DNA of 64,000 nucleotides from Callaeas wilsoni (taxonomy: Eukaryota > Chordata > Aves > Passeriformes > Callaeidae). Below are positions 37,964-46,870 of this stretch, one piece after another. The translations under genes were made by a program, and so were the position numbers. The stretch's first letter is position 1, and every line of letters begins with the position of its first letter. The stretch lies in assembly GCA_013398955.1 (NCBI GenBank), contig VWPU01010327.1:72001-136000 (forward strand), given 5' to 3'. The notes beneath the pieces were generated by a model, which saw only the letters and a program-made list of their open reading frames with translations, searched no databases and was not told the origin of the DNA.

Positions 37964-38119
37964 CTTCTTCTCTCTCCTTTTTTTCTTTTTCTCTTTTTCT
38001 CTTTCTTTTTCTTTTTCTCTTTTTCTTTTTTCTTTTTCTTTTTCTTTTTCTTTTTTCTTTTTCTTTTTCTTTTTCTTTTTTCTTTTTCTTTTTCTTTTTC
38101 TTTTTCTTTTTCTTTTTTT
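37964..38119. repeat. Uninterrupted 156-bp pyrimidine tract, mainly (TTTTTC)n
   Basis: Every base from 37964 to 38119 on the plus strand is C or T, after a short CTTCTTCTCTCTCC lead-in made mostly of TTTTTC/TTTTTTC units. The plus frame reads as F/S/L-rich open frames (37850-38215 and 37905-38294), which are low-complexity artefacts. Long mirror-symmetric purine-pyrimidine tracts like this can form triplex H-DNA and are expected to be length-variable. Confidence 0.95.
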
Positions 38120-38121
38120 AA

Positions 38122-38230
38122 TTTTTCTTTGTCTTCTTCTCCTTCATCTTCTTTGTCTTCTTCATCTTCTTCATCTTGTCCTTTATCTTCTTTGTCTTCT
38201 TCATCTTCATCTTAATCTTCATCTTCATCT
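38122..38230. repeat. TTC/ATC/GTC trinucleotide-based degenerate repeat
   Basis: Units such as CTTCATCTT, TTTGTCTTC and CTTCTTCATC alternate for about 105 bp directly after the pyrimidine tract. Read on the minus strand one frame gives an acidic D/E/K-rich string, interrupted by a stop. Although it resembles an acidic protein tail, the adjoining frame is simple (GAAAAA)n, so I treat it as a microsatellite-derived repeat. Confidence 0.88.
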
Positions 38231-40552
38231 GACAAGGTGTTGTAGTGGTTTTCTGTCCTCCCAAAGCAGGAACAAAGCAGAAGATTTGTGTTGATTTGTA
38301 ACAATCTCCCAGTGTTCTTGTTGTATTTCACATTTTGATCCTAATTTTACAGCCATTCATTCTTCTTTATTGTTCAAACCATTTCTGGGCTATATTCGAT
38401 TGGGTAAATTTCCATCCAAATTGCAGCTATTGACAAGGATATCAAGGATATAAAATAGAATGGGCAGTACCACATCTTTAGTGTGTAGCTACCAATATGA
38501 ATTCCTTATCCTGTCATAGTGGTCGGTACGTACAGGATTAGTCAATGCAAGAACTGATCTTTGTTGTATGCTGAATGTAAGAGCTGTTTGCAAGAAAAAA
38601 AATGGTGAAGCGTGGGTGTTCAAAATGTGGTGGAAAGGTGGTGTAGAAACCTGGTGTTCCTGCATTCCTGACAGTGTAACTGGGACAGCACATGAGGAAC
38701 AAATATGCTGGAGCTTGCTGGCACTCCAAGGGTCATTCACCTAGACCTGTCACCTCAGTTTTAATGAAGCAGCTCTATAAATGCTCACATTCCCCATATG
38801 TGCAACACAGATAATGAGGTGCCCCCACAGGCCTCCAAAAGGAACTCCTTTCTACCAGTTCTAGGCAGGCAGACAGGGTGTGCCCCTTAGATCCTTCAGA
38901 AGGTAAACACAATAATCTGCTTCTCTCCATTGGTTATGTTAGAAACTCACTGTTTGTGGGCTGCTTCATTAGCTACCTAAAATGTAATGAAGCCTGATGT
39001 GTAAGTGAGGTGGACAGGCTCCTATAATCAGTATGTCCTTACCTTCTGCTAATTACCTTATGTCATCTAACTCCGGTAAGAGCACACTTCTAACGAGCCC
39101 GCACTTTGTCCACTGGTCTGTAGAAGGAAACTGTGAAGAATGCTTTTTTTTTTCTTGAAAGTGGACTATGCTGTGGTAGCCAAAGGCAAATCAGCAAATT
39201 GCCTTAGATCCACTACCACAGAGTACTGACAGGCTTGATAACTTCCTATCCTTTTCTGAGCCACACAGTGATGATGGGATTGCAGAGCTTCTGCAAAGTA
39301 AAAGGCAGCAATGGCTCCTTTTACATCTGACTCAGTATCGTTCACATAACCCAGCAGAGAAATGCTAATTAGTAGGTAAATTAGATGCCTCTATCTGCAT
39401 TTGTCCTTGGAGAGATGGTAGATATAATTTTCTAGCAACCTTGTTAGCCTTTCCTCATTCAGTGGGCTGGATTGAAAAACAGTACAATAACCCAATGGTT
39501 GTATCACATAACAGAGTATCTGTTATGAGTAAAACTCAGCTTAACAGCCAACCAGTGCAGGCAGTGATGCTTTACCCTCTGCAATATAACCATGTAGCTG
39601 CTTGGTGCTGTGGTGTAACAAAGGATGAGGAGACACTGGAGAGCATTCATAAGTTTTCTACTTTCACACAGCCTCCTGACATCTAAACAATATAATCTAC
39701 TTTGTGGTATATTGCCTTATTGTGAGAAGCATACCTCAGTATACTGCAATAAAAAAGAAGCATTTGAATATCCTACATCTCCATTGCACATACCTGTCAA
39801 GTTTCAGGTGGCCATTTAGATGATGCTATTGCAGTGGGTAAGTTAATAGAGGAAGCAGCTTAGACCTTTGTTTTTCAATCCAGCCCTGCAACTGAAAACA
39901 TTCAAAGGCTGGAAATGGTATGTTCAGACTCCCTAAGTAGAGCTGCTATTATAATACCATGAGACTGGTTTAGTCTGACATGTTTTACTTCACGCTTGCC
40001 GTTGTCTTGGAGCCTGCCCCAGTTGGTTATGACAGCTTAGTTTATTTACAACAGCTCTCTGAACAACAGTGTTTACTTGATCGTATGCAGGCGCCTGGGC
40101 ATAGCTACAGTAATATCTGTCTTCTAGAGAGGACCTAGTTTTACTAAGGAAAATTCTCCCAAACCATGTCACTGTCACAGCTTCACGCCATAACAGGACT
40201 GGCAAGGGTTCTGCCTTGTCACTGCACTACAGAGACTTCTCCATTTCTGGCAAATGAAAAATTGCTCTGGGAATCTCAGTCCCAGTGGTCTGGCGACAAG
40301 GCGATGTATTTTAGGTCCAGAAGCTGCAAAAAGTTTAAGAGGATTTGGAAAAGACTGTAAAAGTAGAGAAAACCCAAGTGATTTGTAATGGCAGACTAAG
40401 AGTTTGTGATTGCAGTGGCAAAGAGATAGGCAGAACAAAAGAAACAGGATTTTGTTTTGAAATGCAGAGGGGTTCTGACTAAAGCACAGGAGAGAGGCTC
40501 GTTTAAAAGGAAGTTACAGTGCTGATGAGGAGATAGATGTTAATCAAGAACC
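38231..40552. other. Unique DNA, no gene seen
   Basis: No exon, tRNA box or transposon end recognised. Open frames are under 90 codons. Confidence 0.5.
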
Positions 40553-40625
40553 TACTGAGTGACTCCAGGCAGATCACTGATTCCCAGTTTCTCATTTGTG
40601 AAATGGGTACAGTAATACTGTTCAA
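40553..40625 (+). mobile_element. MIR-like ancient SINE fragment
   Basis: 'gagtgactccaggcagatca', 'ctgattcccagtttctcatt' and 'tgtgaaatgggtacagtaat' follow the MIR 3' half (gaccttgggcaagtcacttaa...cctcagtttcctcatctgtaaaatggggataataat) in order. It is inert. Confidence 0.72.
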
Positions 40626-42294
40626 CACAGGAGAGGTGTATGCCAGGTACATCCTATATACAGGCTTGGTGCTTAACCATAGAAATACCTAAAAAGGCAA
40701 GGAAGAACTCTTCTAAAAATACATTTGATCCTTCTGCTTTCTTAAGGTCAGGACCTCTTAAGAATCGCGAATACAGTGTTTTGCCCACTAGCGTAAATGG
40801 TGTTACCTCACCAGATGCTGATGCGAGGGCAAGCTGAAACTGTCTCAGTACTTAGCTAAATGCTTGCCTGAAGCAAGATCAGTTGGAACTGAATGATTTC
40901 AATATATTTTACATGGGTGTGAGTCTTCAGTAAGGAATAGGATCCTCTTTAATTGTAGATGTTAGAAGTATGTTTTATTAATCTGCCCATGTAAATTGTT
41001 ATAACTGACTAGAAGGAGTATTTTAAAGTGTTCTGAAAAAAATAAAGTTTTAGGATTACATTTGCAAGATATGTCTGCTGTATAACTTTTACTCCTGAAT
41101 CACTTAGGTGCTCATAAAATGCAATACTTTGTCTACTTTTCTTTACAATTCTATGTAATAATTTTTTTAAAAATGTATATTTCATAAGATTAAAAAAAAA
41201 GGATAAGTACTGCATTGAAGACATGACAGGTTAGTCTGTAAGACTCCTTGTCATTGCATCTTTTTAGTCACAGATTTATCAGGATGCAAAAATCATTTTA
41301 TATTTATACAACTAAGAGAAATATCCAGCAATATTAGAAGATTTTAGAATTAATATTAATCCCTGTGCATTGGGCTACAAGCCAGTGTCTAATTAAGCAA
41401 GGTTAGAGAGAAATCTTAAGAAAAAAATTCTCAATTGAAGGATTTCTACAGGAAGTTTTTAGCATGTTACTCTCAAGTATTTTATGTCGAAACAAGCCCA
41501 GACTCGAAAGACAAGTGATCAGGTTCCATATGGGATTTGCTCTTTCTGTTCCTCATTTTGTATCTATCACATGCACATTTATAGGTCTCTCACACAGTAT
41601 TTCTGTGTTGTTCCCCATTATCTGGTGTCACAGTCTATACAGATTCTCACTGAACAGGATATTCTCTGTGCTCTCAGGAACACATCAGTATTTCTTCCTA
41701 ACTGCATGACCCAGCTGTCTTCATTACACACCTGATCAATAAATATTGAAAGAACTAAAGTGGACAAATGGAAAGCATTCACTAAACAAGACTTTCTTTT
41801 TTTTTTCCCCAAGAAGATCCTAATTTCAAGTATTAATTACTATATATATGGAAGTCATTGTTTCCATAGACTATGGAAGAATAGAGAATTTGCAATTAAT
41901 TTACCCTGTGCTTCCAGCACCCCATGCAAACGACTTCCATGTTTCTAAAATGTGCAGTCATTCTGCACAAGAAGCAATGCTACCCCCAAGCTGCCCTGTG
42001 CTGCAGCTGAGCAGGCTGGAGGGAAGGACTGCTGCTCCCAGGTCCCAAATCACAGGTCAAGAACAGGCCACATGCAGCCTGCAACCCTGTGCACTTCCCA
42101 ACCGCCCCTTTTTGTCTCCTTCCCCCACACTGCAGTCTGACAGCCAAAGCTCTTTTGAAGCGTTTTCAACTAAATTATTTCCTGTGTAGTGGTTTCTCAT
42201 TTCCAGAGAGAACTTTCTCATGAAAAGGAAGCGTTATACAACATTGATCTGGTGGTGAGAGCTTCAGCCACAGTACTGGAGACATGCATTTAGC
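40626..42294. other. Unique DNA, no gene seen
   Basis: AT-rich to about 41900, then slightly GC-richer. Open frames reach 113 codons (41848-42189, plus) without recognisable motifs. Confidence 0.5.
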
Positions 42295-42660
42295 TACTTG
42301 CTTTTCTTGATTTAGATCAGGGGCATGACCCTGGTTCTCCCACGTTTTAGATGAGTGACCAAATCACTGAGCTATCAAGGCAATCATTTCTGCTCTCTGG
42401 CCCTATTAGTATCTCATTAGCGAATTAAACAGAGCGGCACATTGAACCAGGGTCCCCCACTCCCCTGTGTGTGTCAGGCTGGCTGATATACAAGGGTCAG
42501 GGTCCCTGGCTTCTGTGAAACACCTCCAGCAGAATTTGGCTTCATCTTGCTAGGAAAGAGGAGGAGTTCTGAAATCTCAGGAAAAATGGGCTAAAATAAT
42601 CTCTTCCTCAATGGGCTTCAAACCCAAGTCTCCCCTAGGCTTGCACCCATATATCAAAAT
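42295..42660 (-). mobile_element. Ancient amniote composite repeat with tRNA-like units
   Basis: The pattern GACCCTGGTTCTCCCACG...GAGTGACCAAATCACTGAGCTATC (about 42326-42376) is, on the minus strand, a decayed tRNA-like unit with an A-box-like TAGCTCAGTGA and a GGGAGAACCAGGGTC block. A second unit, TTGAACCAGGGTCCCCCACT, starts near 42443, and a third, TTCAAACCCAAGTCTCCCCT, near 42618. Repeats built of such 'gaacccaggtctcccac...gagtgccctaaccactgggcta' modules occur widely in turtles, crocodilians and birds. I cannot give the family name with certainty, and the outer limits are approximate. Confidence 0.55.
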
Positions 42661-44372
42661 CTCTATAAATATGACTAATGGATAATCTATGTGTCTGTCA
42701 TCCTATGTGCTGATACTTGCAGAGCTAGAACTAATGCTACTTCAGCAGTTTAAACTAATGGATGGAGATGCAAAGAGATGTGTGCTGTGGGGTCTGTAAC
42801 CACCTGTAACCACTGCTGGGGCAATCCCTGGTGCCAGACCCACGTGACAACAGTCAGCCAGGCCCACACAGCCACAGAGGTTTGCTAATTCCATTCGGAG
42901 GAGAAAGACTTAAATGTGCAACAAAACACTTGCCTACTTTGGCTTCCCAGTTGGAGCAGAAGAAAACGGCATGAAATGAATGACAAGGGTGTGGTTGGAC
43001 ATGTGCTGAGCTATAGACTTTCGGGAAAATGTGCACGGGTATGTGCTGACATGTCCCCTCTCCAGAGACAGAAGATGGAAGAGGAAATAGAGAAGCATTT
43101 TTGTTAACCCTTCTGTGAGTTAAGCAGACCTATTAACTTTGTGGAATTGCTGAAGCAAGTTGTAAATAATGTGTGAAACCATCCTTGTCCACTGGAATAT
43201 ATGGCAGGGCTGTGCATTCTCCACTGTACTGTGCTGTTTGCTGAGCTAATCATTTCAGACAGAGCCACAAAACCCCACCAAGCTCATAAGTTTTGGTTAA
43301 AAGAAACTAAAAAGACAGATCATAAGCATTGTATTTTGTGGGATGATTCAGTGATTTATGCAACTGATTTGAAACACATAGACTTCATGAAACCACATCT
43401 GGGTTCATTTCAACCTTTTATCTCTCAGAAAGAGAAAATCTCAGTACTCTGAAGTACTTCTGAAGAGTTCCCACAGACAAAATCTTTTTTAAACAAACAA
43501 ATTCAAATTCTTCACATTTTTGAATCTTTTCCTTCCCTAAGTTTTAAAAAACATTGTGTTCATCTTGATGGTAAAAGGTACATCTTCTCTCTGGAGTGCA
43601 ATAAAGAGTTAGGGGAGTTTATGCTCATACTTTCCACAGTGAATCTCTCTCTGGCAATTAACATGGTTAAAACACTCCAGGGTTACTCATCACTCTATTT
43701 TGTGAGACCTCAGTGGTGAACAAGGACTGAACAGCCTGGATGTTTCCAAAGGACCCACCTGGGCTCTTCCAGAAATCAGGATTGCTGCAAGGAATCTTCT
43801 CTTTTGGCCTGCCAAAATTTCCCCTGCTGTAATTATTTTATCCTGTTACTAATGTATTCTCTATTATAAATTGCTTTACTGACAGAAAAGACAGTTTTGT
43901 GAACCTGTTCACCCAGGAGTTTCTGTCCCTGCTAAAAGGTGTGGCTTTCAGTGTTGTCACCCATCTCTTCAGTAGCAGGAGACTCCTTTGAACAATCAGG
44001 GCTCAATCTGCCACACCAGACTTCCCAGGAGGGGCATGTCAGCACAGTGCAAATAAAACATGCAGCACTATTGCTGTTGGTTCTGGGTCTGTTACGTAGA
44101 TATTTCCCCCTCCTCAGTTTCCAGCCAACACAAGCAGCTGCTTTTTTGTATGTTTGATTTTTTTTTATTTTTTTTAACAGTTATTCCCTATCTGAAAACA
44201 GTTTTCACCTCTGTTCCTGATGGCATTGTTTCTTTGAAAATGACATCAGTTGCTCTGTTATTTTATGTTAAGCCCAGGTCACAGGTGGATGTGAATCCTT
44301 AACTCAAATTACTCAACACCCAGCACAGGACTCGGTGTTCCATTGCCAGGCTCTGGAAAGAGGTGTTGGACC
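42661..44372. other. Unique DNA, no gene seen
   Basis: No coding exon or interspersed element recognised. A T-rich run followed by AACAG (44157-44180) resembles a splice acceptor, but nothing downstream behaves as an exon. Confidence 0.5.
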
Positions 44373-44853
44373 TGTCCTAGTTTCAGCCAAGGACAGGGTT
44401 AATTTTTTTGCAGTAGCTGTGAGGGGACAGAGCCAGGAGCTGTGTGGGCATGGCCAAGACATTGTGTTATTGGATATCATCTTGCATCACAGCCAGGGAT
44501 GGAGGGAAGGGATGGACTCTCTTGCACTTCCATGGTTTCCAGTCAGGAGCAAGCGTGGTGGAGAGAGCCATCGGAATGTGGCACCGCTGGCTGCAGTCAC
44601 ATAATGTTGTGTGAGGTCAAGCTCTTCAGTGAGCAATTTTGCATGTAAATCACCCTGTCTTTGTACATTTTTGTTATTAGTATTTTTGCTGTTACTGTTC
44701 CTTTTCTTATCTCATTGCTGATTCCAGTAAATTGTTCTTATCTCAACCCAAGACCTCTGCCTTTTGTCTCCCGCTACTGGGTGGGAGCTTGTGGTTTTGC
44801 TTTTTTTTTAATGGGAGTACTAAATTGGGGAATACCATTCCTATACCACAGCA
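44373..44853 (+). mobile_element. ERVL-type LTR (probable solo LTR)
   Basis: It starts TGTCCTAGTTTCAGCC, then ACAGGGTTAATTTTTTTGCAG, the typical 5' end of avian ERVL LTRs. The 3' third has TTGTACATTTTTGTTATTAG, a polyadenylation-like AGTAAA at 44726-44731, and TTCTTATCTCAACCCAAGAC, the very characteristic R/U5 block. It ends near CCACAGCA, so TG...CA limits give about 481 bp. I see no pol or gag remnants after it and no clean 5-bp target duplication. Open frames inside it (such as 44335-44604 and 44661-45059) are chance frames. This is an old endogenous retrovirus relic and cannot move. Confidence 0.85.
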
Positions 44854-45050
44854 GACACTCCAAGGTGGGAGGAAATGATCCATTCAGCACTGGTCAAAGC
44901 CCAGACAAGTTGCCACCAGCCTCCCAGAAGCAGGTCAATAGGACAGCCCAGCCTGGAGCGCCAACTCCAAGAAAGCTTCTCCTTTCCTCAGTTTTGCCAG
45001 GGCCAGTATTGCTGCTCATCTGGGTCTGGATCCTGCCGTCTTCAAGGCCA
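44854..45050. other. Unassigned spacer between LTR and CR1
   Basis: About 200 bp of moderately GC-rich sequence with no recognised retroviral internal motif (no tRNA primer-binding site was seen after the LTR). It may be host DNA or unrecognised retroviral sequence. Confidence 0.4.
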
Positions 45051-45125
45051 TCATCATAGAATCATAGAACCCTAAAGTGGTTTGGGTTGGGAGGGACCAT
45101 AGAAGTCATCTAGTTCCAACTCCCA
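45051..45125 (-). mobile_element. CR1 LINE 3' end, short fragment
   Basis: ATCATAGAATCATAGAAC, then GGTTTGGGTTGGGAGGGACC, then GTCATCTAGTTCCAACTCCC is the reverse complement of the avian CR1 terminus. The doubled AATCATAGA motif is well preserved, suggesting a fairly young copy compared with the one at 37.5 kb. Only about 75 bp are clear. Confidence 0.9.
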
Positions 45126-45401
45126 AAGCTGCAGCCCAAATACCTCTACAGCTCCCATCACATCAGCAAAGTTTCACCCGCTCTGTCTGATTGACAGGAA
45201 CCACTTTGGTCGAGAGATAATTTCCTGCTTCATTGCATGTGTAGTAGCAGATCCTTCCCTCCCTGGCATGCAATCAGCCACCTCCAGACACAGCTCCATG
45301 GCTGACCAGCTCCATGCTTGACTGGCTCCATACCTTACCTCAAAGGTTTCTGCACTCGTGTTCAGAGCGCGTATTTTCAAATTCCACCATGTTTGCTGTT
45401 A
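45126..45401. other. Unassigned sequence left of the solo LTR
   Basis: No gene. Repeated CTCCATG/CTCCAT and CTGACCAG/TTGACTGG words near 45290-45335 give a weak tandem look. Nothing else is recognised. Confidence 0.4.
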
Positions 45402-45406
45402 CATCT
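45402..45406. repeat. Target-site duplication, left copy (CATCT)
   Basis: CATCT immediately precedes the TG of the solo LTR and recurs immediately after its terminal CA at 46040-46044. One more base (A) upstream also matches if the LTR end is taken one base shorter. Confidence 0.75.
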
Positions 45407-46039
45407 TGTGCTGGTTTGGACACAAATCCAGAAGGAAACAACCCGAGAGGGGCGTCTCACTCTCTCGCGCTCTCCTGCCTGCCAGGCAAGCAGGCTCTGG
45501 CAGCACCTCCCGCACGGGTTCGGGAAAATAATTTCTCGAGTGAAAGTGAAAAAACGATTTATTTAACAAGCAGAGTCTCCCGGTGTCCCGGGAAAAAAAA
45601 AAGAATATTGAAACCACCTCCCCTGTCCCCTAAAAGAGGACTATGGATTTTAGAGTTCTTTCTGTAGGTAAAACCTGCAGTCCTGAGCTGGGCCGGGCCT
45701 CCCCCTTGGAGGGTCCCGCCGAGCAGGTCCGGAGATGGGAGCTGGTCTGGGATGAAAAGCAAGCCAAAAACAGTCCAAAAAGGAAAAGAAGCCGCTGAGG
45801 CAGATCACAGTCCCTTCTCCGCTGAAAGCCCAAGAGACTAGAGAGCAAAAGTCCTCTAACCAACAAATGTTGTCAGAAGCGGGAGAGAAAAGAATGCAAA
45901 ACATTCTAGTTGCAAGGTCAAGCTGGCCGCTTTGAAGACTTCTCTCGTCTTCTCTCTCCCCCCTTTGCAATTTAAAGGAACACTAGAAATCAAGCAGGCG
46001 ATGGGGAATACAGTATGGTCATAGAATCACCCCAAGACA
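45407..46039 (-). mobile_element. Solo LTR of an endogenous retrovirus, minus orientation
   Basis: The 633-bp element has TG...CA ends on both strands (TGTGCTGGTTTGG at the left, CACCCCAAGACA at the right) flanked by a CATCT duplication. On the minus strand it opens TGTCTTGGGGTGATTC, contains the phrase TAGTGTTCCTTTAAATTGCA, and carries an AATAAA signal (TTTATT at 45558-45563 on the plus strand) about 150 bp before its end, as expected for R/U5. No internal retroviral genes or second LTR are present, so it arose by LTR-LTR recombination. The motifs resemble passerine ERVK-like LTRs, although a 5-bp duplication is also seen in other ERV classes. It is CpG-richer than its flanks, which suggests a relatively recent insertion. 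Confidence 0.85.
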
Positions 46040-46044
46040 CATCT
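46040..46044. repeat. Target-site duplication, right copy (CATCT)
   Basis: Matches the left copy at 45402-45406 exactly and abuts the terminal CA of the LTR, which defines the insertion. Confidence 0.75.
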
Positions 46045-46373
46045 TGAACCCTTTGCTAAATGGCTGCCAAAGCAAAAATGCCAAGGATGCAAATAACAAT
46101 TGAAGCCATACAGATAAAGACCTGGTAACAGCAGCTGAGGCCTTCCTGTGGGAGAGAAAAGCTACCTGCACTGAGGATGAAATGAAAAGTACATCCTTGT
46201 GTTTAGCACTTCAGAAGTTTTTCTTGGGTGGAACAGCTTTTGTCTCGGCCAGAAGCAGTGTCATCCCCTAGGAAACAGTCATCCTCTTGGAAATAAAGAC
46301 ATATTTAGATTACAGAGACTTCCAACAAAATAAAAAAAAAAATTAAAAAAAAAAAAAAAAGGAAAAAAGGCAA
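46045..46373 (+). pseudogene. Possible processed retrocopy or non-coding transcript end with A-rich tail
   Basis: An AATAAA signal at 46292-46297 is followed about 30 bp later by an A-rich tail (46326-46373, with two short interruptions), the spacing of a genuine polyadenylated 3' end. Upstream sequence includes a short ATG frame but no protein family I recognise. Bird genomes have few processed pseudogenes because CR1 rarely copies host mRNA. An alternative is simply an A-rich microsatellite near a chance AATAAA. The upstream limit is arbitrary, since the LTR inserted just before it. Confidence 0.25.
46326..46373. repeat. A-rich run
   Basis: Runs of A interrupted by TT and GG. The minus-strand open frame that crosses it (46305-46643) is poly-F low complexity and not a gene. 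Confidence 0.85.
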
Positions 46374-46683
46374 AATTGCAATACAAAGCATTAAGGTTAG
46401 AATGTGATGTCTGCTTTGAAAAAAAAGGATCAAATACTTAACAGAGCTAAGAGTGTTCTGTCTGAAAGAAATGTCCTTACGAGAAATATAAAAGTAGTAA
46501 AAATAGCCAGTACTCACAAGAAACAGTAAAAAATTAGTCTCTTTCTGGGAGAAGATCTCGGTGTACATTAGGTTAAAAAAAAAAGGAGCAGTCAAAGAGG
46601 ATTTTTCCCTCCAGTGTGTATTTTTTTTTGCACTTGTGCTCACTTGTGAATGGTGTTAAAGCACTTTAGTTTTCATTGTAGAA
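46374..46683. other. Unique AT-rich DNA, no gene seen
   Basis: Short A and T runs but no transposon or coding signature. Confidence 0.5.
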
Positions 46684-46870
46684 AATCAAGTCAGAGAAAA
46701 CAGAAGTGGAAGGGACTTCAAAAGGTCATCTAGTCCATCTTGTTTCCTAAAGGCACATTCAACTATGCCAACACCATCTGGACAGATGTTTTGCTCCTTA
46801 AATGGGCTTTTCACACTTCCATAAAGGTTTGTTCAAAACTAAGCCACATTGAACACCAATTCTATAAGAG
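46684..46870 (-). mobile_element. CR1-type LINE fragment, diverged
   Basis: 'tggaagggacttcaaaaggt', 'catctagtccatcttgtttc' and then 'ccatctggacagatgttttg' follow the minus-strand order of CR1 3' regions, but the terminal ATTCTATGA motif is degraded. The homology fades after about 46860. It is inert. Confidence 0.7.

Noticed and set aside
38122..38230. Acidic D/E/K-rich antisense peptide resembling an HMG-type or nucleolin-type tail
   Set aside because: A stop interrupts it, it passes into simple (GAAAAA)n, and no protein body lies upstream.
37850..38294. F/S/L-rich open frames of 121 and 129 codons
   Set aside because: They are translations of the pyrimidine tract and TTC/ATC repeat, with no stops because the repeat lacks TAA, TAG and TGA.
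44157..44180. Strong splice-acceptor look (T-rich run then AACAG)
   Set aside because: No plausible exon with a matching donor follows, and the LTR begins less than 200 bp downstream.
44335..45059. Open frames of 89 and 132 codons
   Set aside because: Both lie within or run out of the ERVL-type LTR and show no gag, pol or env motif.
46305..46643. 112-codon minus-strand open frame
   Set aside because: Its end is poly-F from the A-rich run; the remainder has no family signature.
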